DNA of 64,000 bases from Nostoc sp. UHCC 0870 (GCF_022063185.1 NZ_CP091913.1:5247141-5311140); one strand, 5' to 3'; counted from the stretch's first letter, positions 43,470-52,375 are shown. Notes: generated by a model from the letters alone, not told the origin. Numbers and translations are program-made.

Positions 43470-44267
43470 ATGTTCTCATTTATTAGCTCTGCCAATCCTT
43501 GGTTAGTAGGAGTAGGACTAAACGCCATTTTATTGAGTTTAGTTTGGTTTGCTCCCAAAAAGCTGCTGACTCCGGCGGGAGTATTCCACGCTTGGCTATT
43601 GGGCGTATTGATTTGGGGAACTATCGGCTGGCGGGGATATGTAGTAGTGATGTTTTATTTTTTAGTGGGTTCTGGTGTGACGCGCATCGGCTTGGCACAA
43701 AAAGAGGCCGAAGGTATTGCTGAAAAGCGTTCAGGTGCGAGAGGCCCGGAAAACGTCTGGGGTTCGGCTTTGACTGCGGCGTTGTGTGCAGTAGGATTCG
43801 GACTAATTAATGCTGGAATAATTTTACCTAATTCCCAGTCCCTCATCCCCAATCCCCAATCTCTACTCTTGTTGGGCTATGTGGCAAGTTTTAGTACAAA
43901 GCTGTCTGATACCTGTGCTAGTGAAGTGGGTAAAGCCTACGGTAAAAGGACTTTTTTAATTACTACACTGCAACCCGTAGCGAGAGGGACAGAGGGTGCT
44001 GTGAGTTTAGAAGGGACTTTAGCGGGTGTAGTGGCTTCAATTGCGATCGCTATTTTAGGTTGGGGTGTGAGTTTAGTTTCACCGATGGGTATACTGTGGT
44101 GTGTCTTAGCAGCATTCGTTGCCACAAATTTAGAAAGTGTCATTGGTGCAACCCTGCAAGCTAAATACACTTGGCTGACAAATGAAGTCGTTAATATTGT
44201 TAACACTTCAATTGGTGCGATCGCAGCTATGCTATTCGCTTTTATCTGGGCAAGTTTATTTAGTTAA
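43470..44267 (+). CDS. DUF92/TIGR00297 membrane protein (phytyl-phosphate kinase-like)
   Basis: A 265-residue integral membrane protein of the family that includes plant VTE6, the phytyl-phosphate kinase that recycles phytol into tocopherol and phylloquinone. Six or so hydrophobic helices are seen. Family motifs: PAGVFHAWLLGVLIWGTIGW, KRSGARGPENVWGSA, TKLSDTCASEVGKAYGKRT and GTEGAVSLEGTLAG. ATG at 43470 is preferred over the TTG two codons earlier. The loop near residues 120-135 (NSQSLIPNPQSLLL) is encoded by an in-frame heptamer array. Confidence 0.85.
   Translation: MFSFISSANPWLVGVGLNAILLSLVWFAPKKLLTPAGVFHAWLLGVLIWGTIGWRGYVVVMFYFLVGSGVTRIGLAQKEAEGIAEKRSGARGPENVWGSALTAALCAVGFGLINAGIILPNSQSLIPNPQSLLLLGYVASFSTKLSDTCASEVGKAYGKRTFLITTLQPVARGTEGAVSLEGTLAGVVASIAIAILGWGVSLVSPMGILWCVLAAFVATNLESVIGATLQAKYTWLTNEVVNIVNTSIGAIAAMLFAFIWASLFS
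43832..43864 (+). repeat. heptamer array inside the DUF92 gene
   Basis: attcccagtccctcatcccc and aatccccaatc: tandem 7-base units, the same family as in the beta-barrel gene and intergenic arrays, read in frame as part of a loop between membrane helices. Confidence 0.8.
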
Positions 44268-44286
44268 GGGTGCAGGGAAGATTTCA

Positions 44287-44510
44287 ATTTGTTGACTGTT
44301 GACTGTTGACTGTTGATGCCCCGTAGTTATTGTTAATTTTAATAACTCTAATTGAGAGTCGCTTTAGCTAGGACGCAGAAGTGGACCATTTTGTATATTT
44401 GAAACGAATGTAAACCCCAAAGTTTTTCCCAGTCCCCAATCCCCAAGAGTTATTTAATTAATTTTGACTTTTGAATTTTGAATTGATTTGTCCCCAATCC
44501 CCAATCTGTT
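44287..44510. repeat. spacer with heptamer arrays
   Basis: Units gttgact (44287-44316), ccccagt/ccccaat (44426-44446 and 44491-44504) and ttttgaa (44464-44482). No gene seen in the 276-base spacer before the parvulin gene. Confidence 0.6.
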
Positions 44511-44543
44511 TATAAAGTTTTAGCTCTTTTACCAGGTGATTTC

Positions 44544-45302
44544 ATGGAAACTTTATCGTTTTTGAGCATTGACGAGCAGCCAATTTCTGTTGAACAAACA
44601 GTAAAATATCTGCAAACATCAGGAAAATTGTCTCAGTTTATTAGTGATGTGCTTCGTCAGTATGTAATTGAGCAAGAAATCAGCACGCGGGAGGATATAG
44701 AAATCAATTCAGCCCTGTCAGAACAGAGTGTTATTGATTTTCGCCTGAAAAATCAACTAGCTGATCCTCAAGTTTTTCAGGAATGGTTGAGGAGAAATGG
44801 TACTGATTACAATACATTCCACGCTGCCATTACGTTCAATTTTAAATTAGAAAAATTAAAAGCTTTAGTGACAGAGGCAAAAATCTCTGAATACTTTATT
44901 GAACGGAAAATTTTTCTGGATCGTGTGGTACTCTCACGAATTGTGGTGGATAGTGGGGAACTGGCAGAAGAGTTACAACTGCAAATCACCGAAGGAGGTA
45001 GTTTTGAGCAATTAGCCAAGGAGTATTCCCAAGCAGACGATCGCATTGTCAACGGTATGATGGGGCCGATTAGCCGAGGCACAATGCCAGATATATTAAG
45101 GGCTGCTATTGATGCCGCCAACCCTGGACAAGTAGTAGGCCCTATAGAACTTGATGGACGCTTTGGGTTGTTTCGCATAGAACAATTATTACCCGCGTCT
45201 TTAGAAGATACGCAATTAACACAAGCACTACAAAACGAATTATTTGAACAATGGCTAGCGGAGAAAATTCAAAAGCTGACAGTCAAATTACAGATGAGTT
45301 AA
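44544..45302 (+). CDS. parvulin-type peptidyl-prolyl isomerase
   Basis: A 252-residue protein without signal peptide. The N-terminal helical half (residues 1-115, YLQTSGKLSQFISDVLRQYV) resembles SurA/PrsA-like chaperone parts; the parvulin domain is near 125-215 (LSRIVVDSGELAEELQLQI, FEQLAKEYSQADDRIVNGMM, GPIELDGRFGLFRIEQL). It overlaps the following ABC transporter gene by 52 bases, so it is likely to help the transporter's substrates fold or stay unfolded. Cytoplasmic location is unusual for this domain architecture. Confidence 0.85.
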   Translation: METLSFLSIDEQPISVEQTVKYLQTSGKLSQFISDVLRQYVIEQEISTREDIEINSALSEQSVIDFRLKNQLADPQVFQEWLRRNGTDYNTFHAAITFNFKLEKLKALVTEAKISEYFIERKIFLDRVVLSRIVVDSGELAEELQLQITEGGSFEQLAKEYSQADDRIVNGMMGPISRGTMPDILRAAIDAANPGQVVGPIELDGRFGLFRIEQLLPASLEDTQLTQALQNELFEQWLAEKIQKLTVKLQMS

Positions 45303-47893
45303 AACTTCAGGATCATGAATCTCTAAGACAATACGTGCTAGCTAGTATACCTTGGAATCAACCACCTCTGGGTTTGCTCAATCCTGAACAAAAATCCCAA
45401 TTAGAACAACGTTTAGAAACCCGTCGCTATCGACTGGGAGAGAAAATTTGGTCGAGCGAATTAGGCGGCTACCAGTTTTTAATTATTGCTGGTAAAGTTC
45501 GCCTGCGGGAAGAAGATACAGGTACACCTTTAGTAGCCTTAGAGGTGGGAGATTGGTTTGGCGACTTACAAAAAATCCCAGGGGATTATAAAGCTGTAGC
45601 TGCTACTAAAGAAGTAGTTGTAGTTTGTTGGGATACAAAACTGTGGGCGGAACTATCTACCCCAGAAATAGAAGATTTTTGGTTAGGTGTAGCACAACCT
45701 GAGAGTCCAGTCATTGCCACCAAAGTACAAGTATTCCAGCCCATTACACCAGAACCAACCCCAACTCCTCAGCCGACAGCCCAGAATTATCCTTTTGTTA
45801 CTAATGGGAATACAGCAGCCGCTTGTTTAACAATGGCAGCCCAACAGTTAAATAATCCCGTGAAATTGGAATGGGTACAACGCCAACTCAGGGGACAGAA
45901 TGCCAAACAAGTTGTTGAAGCCGGGGAAAAATTAGGGTTAGTGCTGCGGCGGGTGCAAATTAGTTGGAGTGAGTTACGACAGTTGTCATTTCCGGCTTTA
46001 CTCCAATGGGAATCACAGTCATGGGTAATAGCTTATGGTGTGAAAGGCGATCGCTTAATTATCGCTAATCCCCTCCATCCTGATAGTATTTGTGAGAGCC
46101 TGCCGCAATCAGTGGTTGAGCAAGTCTGGGATGGGCAGTTGTGGCAAGTAGAACTGATATCCCAGCAAGAAAAATTCAACCTGAGTTGGTTTACTCCAGC
46201 TGTTTGGAAATATCGCAAACTGTTAGGAGAAGTCTTACTAGCTTCTTTTACCTTGCAGTTATTGGGGTTGGGGACACCACTAATTACCCAGGTGGTGATT
46301 GATAAAGTCATGGTACAGGAGAGTTTACCCACTCTCGATGTCATGGCGATCGCACTGTTATTTATCGCATTATTTGAGTCTATACTCGGTATTCTCCGGC
46401 TATTTATCTTTACTCACACAGCCAGACGCTTAGACTTAAGTTTATCAGGACAGTTATTTCGTCATCTCATGCGCTTGCCCTTGGCTTATTTTGAGTCTAG
46501 GCGCGTCGGGGATACTGTCGCCAGAGTGCAAGAACTGGAACAAATCCGCCAGTTTCTTACAGGTACAGCATTAACGGTAATTTTAGATAGCATCTTTGCT
46601 GTTGTCTATTTGGTGTTGATGTTCTACTACAACATCCCTCTCACCTTTGTAGCGTTAGCAGTTTTACCACTGTTTGCCACCTTGACGATAGTTGCAACAC
46701 CGATTTTGCGTAACTGGTTAAACGAAACCTTTAACCGCAGTGCTGATAGTCAGTCATTTTTAGTAGAAACAATCACGGGTATCCATTCTGTCAAAGCTCA
46801 TGCAGCCGAATCAGTAGCCCGCGATCGCTGGGAAGGCTTATTTGCTCGTTTTGTCCGTACTGGCTTTAAAGCTTCCACTACTTCTAACATTAGCAGTAAT
46901 ATTGGTGACTTCCTCACTAATTTATCTTCCCTATTAATCCTCTGGGTAGGTGCAAAATTAGTGATTGATCAAAAGCTGACAGTTGGGCAACTTGTAGCCT
47001 TTCAAATGCTATCTGGTAGGGTGACAGGTCCACTGTTGCGGTTAGTGCAGTTGTGGCAAAATCTGCAACAAGTTTTACTCTCAGTAGACAGAATTGGGGA
47101 TATTCTCAACGTCGCCCCAGAAGCGGAAATGGGGACAGGTTTAGTCTTACCACCCCTGAAAGGAGAAGTTAGCTTTGAACAAGTATTTTTTCGTTATAAA
47201 GCTAACACTGAACCTGTTTTGCGAGGCATTTCTTTTAATGTTGAACCAGGGCAATTTGTCGGGATTGTCGGACGCAGTGGTTCTGGTAAAAGTACCCTAT
47301 CTAAACTCTTACAAAGACTCTATCAAATAGAATCAGGACGCATTCTGATTGATGGTTTTGATATTAAGAGTGCTGATTTATCATCACTGCGGCAACAAAT
47401 TGGTGTAGTTCTCCAAGAAGACTTTTTATTTAATGGTACTATCTTGGAAAATATTACCCTGGGCAATCCCAATATTACCGCCGAACAAGTAGTAGAAGCG
47501 GCAAGAATGGCGGTAGCCCACGACTTTATCAGTCAATTACCCTATGGTTATGAAAATAATGTTGGGGAACGGGGTACAGCCTTATCTGGAGGACAAAGAC
47601 AACGCATTGCTTTAGCGAGGTTGTTTCTCTCGGAAGCACCGATTTTAGTATTAGATGAAGCTACCAGTGCTTTAGATAGTGAAACTGAGCAACAGGTACT
47701 ACAAAATCTGCAAAAGATATCCGCTAACCGGACTGTATTTTTGATTGCTCACCGCTTTGCACCTCTCAAACGAGCTGATCAAATTTTAGTGTTAGAGCGA
47801 GGGGTGATTGCTGAACGTGGTACTCATCCACAATTATTGCAGCAAAAGGGTTTGTATTGGTCACTTTACCAACGCCAGCAAGCAAACGTGTAG
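45251..47893 (+). CDS. HlyB-like ABC exporter with cyclic-nucleotide-binding-like and degenerate C39 domains
   Basis: An 880-residue exporter. Order: cNMP-binding-like domain (about 45-135), Pro-rich linker, C39-like domain (180-300) lacking the catalytic Cys (NGNTAAACLTMAA instead of QxxCG), six membrane helices (330-600), and an ATPase domain with GRSGSGKST, LSGGQRQRIALAR and ILVLDEATSALD. A dead C39 domain is normal for HlyB-type exporters of RTX proteins, which do not cleave leaders. Coupled to the parvulin gene; no HlyD is adjacent, so adaptor and TolC must come from elsewhere. Confidence 0.9.
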   Translation: MASGENSKADSQITDELKLQDHESLRQYVLASIPWNQPPLGLLNPEQKSQLEQRLETRRYRLGEKIWSSELGGYQFLIIAGKVRLREEDTGTPLVALEVGDWFGDLQKIPGDYKAVAATKEVVVVCWDTKLWAELSTPEIEDFWLGVAQPESPVIATKVQVFQPITPEPTPTPQPTAQNYPFVTNGNTAAACLTMAAQQLNNPVKLEWVQRQLRGQNAKQVVEAGEKLGLVLRRVQISWSELRQLSFPALLQWESQSWVIAYGVKGDRLIIANPLHPDSICESLPQSVVEQVWDGQLWQVELISQQEKFNLSWFTPAVWKYRKLLGEVLLASFTLQLLGLGTPLITQVVIDKVMVQESLPTLDVMAIALLFIALFESILGILRLFIFTHTARRLDLSLSGQLFRHLMRLPLAYFESRRVGDTVARVQELEQIRQFLTGTALTVILDSIFAVVYLVLMFYYNIPLTFVALAVLPLFATLTIVATPILRNWLNETFNRSADSQSFLVETITGIHSVKAHAAESVARDRWEGLFARFVRTGFKASTTSNISSNIGDFLTNLSSLLILWVGAKLVIDQKLTVGQLVAFQMLSGRVTGPLLRLVQLWQNLQQVLLSVDRIGDILNVAPEAEMGTGLVLPPLKGEVSFEQVFFRYKANTEPVLRGISFNVEPGQFVGIVGRSGSGKSTLSKLLQRLYQIESGRILIDGFDIKSADLSSLRQQIGVVLQEDFLFNGTILENITLGNPNITAEQVVEAARMAVAHDFISQLPYGYENNVGERGTALSGGQRQRIALARLFLSEAPILVLDEATSALDSETEQQVLQNLQKISANRTVFLIAHRFAPLKRADQILVLERGVIAERGTHPQLLQQKGLYWSLYQRQQANV

Positions 47894-47900
47894 GGGAAGA

Positions 47901-47976
47901 GTTCGTAGTGAGGACTTTAGTCCTCATCTAAGGACTGTTCGCGGAGCGTTCCCGAAGGGTAGTCCTTACTACAAAC
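47901..47976. repeat. dispersed palindromic element, copy 5, with nested insertion
   Basis: Arms gttcgtagtgaggacttta and tagtccttactacaaac. The loop holds an extra palindromic piece, gttcgcggagcgttcccgaa, a kind of short GC-rich repeat also common in these genomes. Confidence 0.75.
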
Positions 47977-48015
47977 TATTTTCTTAACTGAACTGTATTG
48001 ATCTTTATCCCCCTT

Positions 48016-48156
48016 CTATTCCTCTGTTGCTTCTAGTTCCAGCAATTCCCAAATTAGGATAGCTAACTCCATCACAATTCCTGAGCCGGGAAACAACCAA
48101 TCAACAACTAATGGAATCAGAAAACACAAAACCGCTATCAGCCTTTTAGATGTCAT
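48016..48156 (-). CDS. possible small membrane protein
   Basis: A 46-residue frame, MTSKRLIAVLCFLIPLVVDW then FPGSGIVMELAILIWELLEL and ATEE. It has one or two hydrophobic helices and an acidic end, and begins at an ATG. Only small size and amphipathic order support it; family unknown. It occupies most of the otherwise empty spacer between the exporter and the STAND gene. Confidence 0.35.
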   Translation of the reverse strand: MTSKRLIAVLCFLIPLVVDWLFPGSGIVMELAILIWELLELEATEE

Positions 48157-48326
48157 TTGCTTTACCTTGAATGCTGAAGCAAAGCTAAATTTGGGGTAGT
48201 ACCTGAAGGCAAAAGCGGTTATTTCTTCGTGGTAATGCGTGAATATGCCGAAGTTTAAGTTTGGGGATGCTAGATTAAGTTTGGGGATTCCCTAAACTTT
48301 GTCGCAAATTTGGGCAAGAATAACTG

Positions 48327-50972
48327 ATGGCGCGTGTTAGCTATGGTGATGATGTCAAAGCACGGGTAAGGCTGCTATTAGAAAAGTTTTTGGCTTATGT
48401 TAATCATGAGTTAGAAAACAGTGAACTTTATAAAATTGCCCTTAACTGGGAAAACTCACAGCAAGTTATAGTCAGAACACAGCTAAGAGTCTTGGCGGAA
48501 CTTAGCGGTTTAACCACAAAGCAAGTCGGAGAAGCACTAAATCGACTGAAAGATTTTTTAGACATTCTCGAAGATTTGCGCGAACACAAGCAAGGTTCGG
48601 CAGACTGGCACTTTCGACTGAAGCTTTGGCATGATAAAAGCGACAAAGACGGGAATTTACAGAAATTTGATGCAGAATGGCAACGCCGCCGAGAAGAATT
48701 ACCAGGTGTGCAGCGTGGGGAAGGTAGAAAAACTCAACCCCAGCCTACCCGTTACGAAAATATTCCTTTTAGTTGGGTGGTGGAGTTTGTCGGACGAGAA
48801 ACGGAATTGCAAAAACTGCATGAACTATTGCAGGAAAATCAACAGGTAGCAATTGCGGCTATTGCTGGGATGGGTGGAGTCGGGAAAACAGAACTAGCTG
48901 TGCAATACGCCAATTCTCACCGCGTTACTTATCAAGGTGGGATTTGTTGGTTGTCTGCATTACAGGATGTGGGGGTGCAACTGGTGCAGTTCGCTGCTAA
49001 TAAACTGCAATTAAAGCCGCCAGAAGATTTAGATTTAGTTGGGAGAGTACAGTATTGTCTGACAAATTGGCATGAGGGTGAGGTTTTATTGGTAATTGAT
49101 AACGTCACTAACTATCGAGATGAGGTTAGGTGTTATTTAGAATCTGTTCCTTCGCGGTTTAAGCAGTTAATTACCACACGGGAAAAATTACAGTCGCCAA
49201 TAGCGCGCTTGGATTTAGATGTGCTGACACCACTAGCGGCGATGCAGTTATTAAAATCCATAGTGAGTAGGGAACGACTGCGACGTGAGGCTTTAGTTGC
49301 TAGAAAGCTTTGTAAATGGTTGGGATATTTGCCCTTGGGTTTAGAATTAGTCGGGCGTTATTTGTTAGGTGATGAGGAATTATCCCTAGCAGAAATGCTG
49401 CAAGACTTGGAAAATGAGCGTTTGCAGCATGAGGCTTTAGACGAAGCTCCCCAAGAAATGGCTGTGAAATGGGGTGTTGCGGCTGCTTTTGAGTTGAGTT
49501 GGCGACGTTTGCGAGAAAATGCCCAACATTTAGGCTGTGTTTTGAGTTTATTTGCTTTAGCTCCCATTTCTTGGGAGTTGGTGGAGGGGATAACAATAAA
49601 TAATGAGGCTCAAAATTGGAAAAAAGCCAGACGTGAGTTGTTACAGTTACACCTACTTCAGCCTAAAGGTGAGGGAATATATCAATTGCATCCCCTGTTG
49701 CGGGAGTTTTTCCAATCTAAGCTTACAGGTTTAGAACAGGCAGAGGAATTTAAGCATTCAGTTTGTAGAGTGATGATAGCAGTTGCTCAAGATATTCCTG
49801 AAACCCCCACACTTGAGCAAATTAAGGATGTCGCCCCAGCAATACCTCACTTAGCTGAAGTAGCAAACAATCTCATTCAATATGTCAGCGATAAAGATTT
49901 ACTTTGGCCATTCGTCGGTAATGCTCGTTTTTACAATGGTCGGGGATTGTATAACCAAGCTATACCTTGGTCTGAGCAGTGCCTAAAAATCACCAAAAAA
50001 CGCTTAGGGGAAGAACATCCATCTGTCGCTACTAGCCTCAACAATCTAGCGGGACTCTATGAATCCCAAGGCAGATATAGCAAAGCCGAACCTCTATACA
50101 AGCAAAGTTTGACGCTAACGCAACACCTGCTAGGAGACGAAAATCCATCTGTCGCCACTAGCCTCAACAATTTGGCATTACTCTACAAATCCCAAGGGAA
50201 ATACAGCCAAGCCGAACCCTTGTACATCCAAGCTTTGGCACTGCGGCGCAAACTCCTGGGTGAAGAACATCCATCTGTCGCCACTAGCCTCAACAATCTG
50301 GCATTACTCTACAAATCCCAAGGAAGATATAACGAAGCTGAACATATGTGTTTGAAAGCTTGTGAACTAATGCAACGTCTACGGGGAGACGAAGATTTAG
50401 ATGTTGCCAATAGCCTTGACAATTTAGCGTTAATCTATGATTTCCAAGGAAAATATAACGAAGCTGAACCTCTATACCTGCGAGTTTTAGAAGTAAGACG
50501 ACGCTTACTGGGGGAGCAACATCCCGATTTTGCACTTAGCCTAAATAATCTGGCAGCACTCTACTACTCCCAAGGAAGATACAGCAAAGCTGAACCCTTA
50601 TACCTAAAGGCTTTGTCACTATGGCAAGGACTGTTGGGGCAAGAACACCCTTATGTTGCACTTAGCCTAAATAATTTGGCAGGACTCTATTACTCACAAG
50701 GAAAATACAGCGAAGCCGAACCACTGTTTCTGGAAGCATTGGTATTAACACAACGCTTAATGGGACAGCAACATCCAGATTTTGCTCAAAGCCTTCACAA
50801 TTTAGCAGTAGTCTACCACTCTCAAGGACGATATACAGAAACAGAACCACTCTATCTGCAAGCTTTGGAGATTTTTGAGCAACAGTTAGGCGTGAATCAT
50901 CCCGATACTGTTAATTGTCGTAACAATTTGGCAAAACTTCGTGATCGCCTCAACTCAGATCAGCAATTATAA
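48327..50972 (+). CDS. STAND NTPase (NB-ARC) with kinesin-light-chain-type TPRs
   Basis: An 881-residue signal-transduction ATPase. N-terminal helical region 1-150, possibly an effector or adaptor domain I do not recognise; NB-ARC domain from about 165 with P-loop AGMGGVGKTELA (near 180), Walker B VLLVIDNVT, ITTREK sensor and LPLGLELVG; winged-helix region to about 530; then eight 42-residue TPRs (unit core HPSVATSLNNLALLYKSQG). The repeats are close at DNA level too. Such proteins act as ligand-sensing switches; some act in antiviral defence. Stand-alone gene, ligand and output unknown. Confidence 0.88.
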   Translation: MARVSYGDDVKARVRLLLEKFLAYVNHELENSELYKIALNWENSQQVIVRTQLRVLAELSGLTTKQVGEALNRLKDFLDILEDLREHKQGSADWHFRLKLWHDKSDKDGNLQKFDAEWQRRREELPGVQRGEGRKTQPQPTRYENIPFSWVVEFVGRETELQKLHELLQENQQVAIAAIAGMGGVGKTELAVQYANSHRVTYQGGICWLSALQDVGVQLVQFAANKLQLKPPEDLDLVGRVQYCLTNWHEGEVLLVIDNVTNYRDEVRCYLESVPSRFKQLITTREKLQSPIARLDLDVLTPLAAMQLLKSIVSRERLRREALVARKLCKWLGYLPLGLELVGRYLLGDEELSLAEMLQDLENERLQHEALDEAPQEMAVKWGVAAAFELSWRRLRENAQHLGCVLSLFALAPISWELVEGITINNEAQNWKKARRELLQLHLLQPKGEGIYQLHPLLREFFQSKLTGLEQAEEFKHSVCRVMIAVAQDIPETPTLEQIKDVAPAIPHLAEVANNLIQYVSDKDLLWPFVGNARFYNGRGLYNQAIPWSEQCLKITKKRLGEEHPSVATSLNNLAGLYESQGRYSKAEPLYKQSLTLTQHLLGDENPSVATSLNNLALLYKSQGKYSQAEPLYIQALALRRKLLGEEHPSVATSLNNLALLYKSQGRYNEAEHMCLKACELMQRLRGDEDLDVANSLDNLALIYDFQGKYNEAEPLYLRVLEVRRRLLGEQHPDFALSLNNLAALYYSQGRYSKAEPLYLKALSLWQGLLGQEHPYVALSLNNLAGLYYSQGKYSEAEPLFLEALVLTQRLMGQQHPDFAQSLHNLAVVYHSQGRYTETEPLYLQALEIFEQQLGVNHPDTVNCRNNLAKLRDRLNSDQQL

Positions 50973-51029
50973 TGATAATTCTTGAATACGCGATGCTGGC
51001 GGCGATGCTTTTCTACATTCAAACACAAA

Positions 51030-51215
51030 CTTTGATGTTCTAACCTCAAACTTTCGTGTTCTGAACTCGAAGTTTCCTGTTGCAAGTGAGAATGTTCGTG
51101 TTTTGAACTCGAAGTTTTATGCTCTGAACTCAAAGTTTCGTGTTTTGAACTCGAAGTTTCATGTTCTAAACTCAAAGTTTCGTGTTTCAAACGAGAACGT
51201 TCTTGTTTTGAGGTG
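51030..51215. repeat. 21-base tandem repeat, about nine degenerate units
   Basis: Units of the kind gttttgaactcgaagtttc, each 21 bases (three heptamers). On the minus strand they keep a frame coding a seven-residue repeat (HETSSSE/KHETLSS) within a 76-codon frame, but codon positions are not visibly constrained and this looks like a repeat array rather than a gene. Related units occur at 51277 and 52381. Confidence 0.75.
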
Positions 51216-51363
51216 AAATGATGGTGTTGTGAAGGCGATGCCTACCTACGGCTGGCTACGCTTACTCTCTACCTTTTGACTCGAAGTTCCCTGTTCATTT
51301 TTAGATGATAACAAAAATCAGCGATCGCCCTTCAAAATCGCAAAAATAAACTGATAATTTTAC

Positions 51364-51726
51364 TCATATTGGCAATCGCCTCACTCGGAAAGTTTCATTA
51401 CTGACAGAAATAATTGACCCTGCTTCTAGCTCATCCTGACACTCACTCAAAACTTGTGTCAAACGTTCATTAATTACATCATAATTTTCATTACCTAACC
51501 TAAACAAAATTACGCTAGGTAAACTATCCCCACTCACTGCTAAAAGTTGAGCAAAATCCAAATCTATCGTTAATAAAATTCTTTCTTCTATGCGAGCTTT
51601 GATTAAAATCTCATGATCTGGTAGCTTTTGTAACCCTTCATCACGCAAATGCAACACATCATAACCACAATTACGCAACCAAGATACAGTTCGTAGCGAA
51701 ATTCCCATATCTGCCAAAAACTTCAT
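51364..51726 (-). CDS. DUF5615 PIN-like toxin
   Basis: A 120-residue Mut7-C/PIN-like protein. MKFLADMGISLRTVSWLRNC, the DEGLQKLPDHEIL stretch and LTIDLDFAQLLAVSG hold the conserved acidic residues of the nuclease fold. It starts 9 bases after a DUF433 gene, the usual antitoxin partner of DUF5615. The pair is probably a functional type II toxin-antitoxin unit. Confidence 0.85.
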   Translation of the reverse strand: MKFLADMGISLRTVSWLRNCGYDVLHLRDEGLQKLPDHEILIKARIEERILLTIDLDFAQLLAVSGDSLPSVILFRLGNENYDVINERLTQVLSECQDELEAGSIISVSNETFRVRRLPI

Positions 51727-51735
51727 AATTTATCA

Positions 51736-51966
51736 TTAAGCCGTTTTGAAGGGATAAACTCGCTCTTGTGTCAACCATGCAGCGTAAAGTAAAGATTGAC
51801 GTATATCTTCTGGTTCTAAATCTGGATATTCTTCTAAAATTTCCTCTACAGGTTTGCTATTAGCTACCAAATTCACCACTAAAGAAACTGGGATTCGCAT
51901 CCCACGAATACAAGCTTGTCCACCCATAATGTTGGGGTCAAATGTAATTCTGTCTAAACCTAACAT
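51736..51966 (-). CDS. DUF433 antitoxin-like protein
   Basis: A 76-residue protein matching DUF433 from its first residues: LDRITFDPNIMGGQACIRGM and RIPVSLVVNLVANSKPVEEI followed by YPDLEPEDIRQSLLYAAWL. It holds a helix-turn-helix. The open frame reaches up to 52080 as a fusion with the first 18 residues of a VapC-like PIN protein, but the ATG at 51966 is the natural DUF433 start. Partner of the DUF5615 toxin downstream. Confidence 0.85.
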   Translation of the reverse strand: MLGLDRITFDPNIMGGQACIRGMRIPVSLVVNLVANSKPVEEILEEYPDLEPEDIRQSLLYAAWLTQERVYPFKTA

Positions 51967-52026
51967 AAAAATATTTCTGATATTAATTACTTGACTAAAT
52001 ATAACGCTTATTGGCAAATCAAAACA

Positions 52027-52080
52027 GTTGGTAGGGTGCGTCAAATAGCGCACCAAGATATTAGTATCAACTCCAATCAC
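52027..52080 (-). pseudogene. vapC (PIN toxin) remnant, first 18 codons
   Basis: A GTG start overlapping the vapB stop gives VIGVDTNILVRYLT, the classical PIN-domain N-terminus with the first catalytic Asp, then breaks off at a gtagggtgcgt-type repeat arm (52031-52054) and runs in frame into unrelated sequence and DUF433. The toxin is lost, leaving an orphan antitoxin upstream. Confidence 0.8.
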
Positions 52081-52315
52081 TTGAACCCTCTTGAATCGCT
52101 GTTTCCATGTCTCTTAAAGTTGCACTCTTCATTCCCGGACGATGTAAAATACCCGATAAACTTTGAACAGGGACATTCAGGGGAATCAATTTAACTGTCC
52201 CATTTTCATCAATCACAAAATCAACTTTACTACCTGCATCAAGATTCAGATAATCTCTAATTTCTTTAGGAATAGTTACTTGTCCTGTAGTGGTGATGGT
52301 GGTGGTGCTAACCAT
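52067..52315 (-). CDS. vapB: AbrB/VapB-type antitoxin, partner toxin lost
   Basis: An 82-residue protein with an N-terminal AbrB/SpoVT swapped-hairpin domain (TTTGQVTIPKEIRDYLNL, GSKVDFVIDENGTVKL) and a C-terminal toxin-binding tail (ATLRDMETAIQEGSSDWS). The ATG at 52315 is chosen over one three codons earlier. Its vapC survives only as 18 codons, so it is an orphan antitoxin. Confidence 0.85.
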   Translation of the reverse strand: MVSTTTITTTGQVTIPKEIRDYLNLDAGSKVDFVIDENGTVKLIPLNVPVQSLSGILHRPGMKSATLRDMETAIQEGSSDWS

Positions 52316-52375
52316 GACACACATTCCTCATATACACTCTTTATTGTTAGATGATAACAAAAATCAGCGATCGCT

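Noticed and set aside
45700..46150. C39 peptidase activity for the exporter at 45251
   Set aside because: The catalytic Cys context is absent (NGNTAAACL); it is a C39-like docking domain.
50960..51190. 76-codon minus-strand frame with HETSS-type repeats as a gene
   Set aside because: It is almost wholly made of a 21-base tandem repeat that recurs as non-coding fragments at 51277 and 52381; no conserved non-repeat part.
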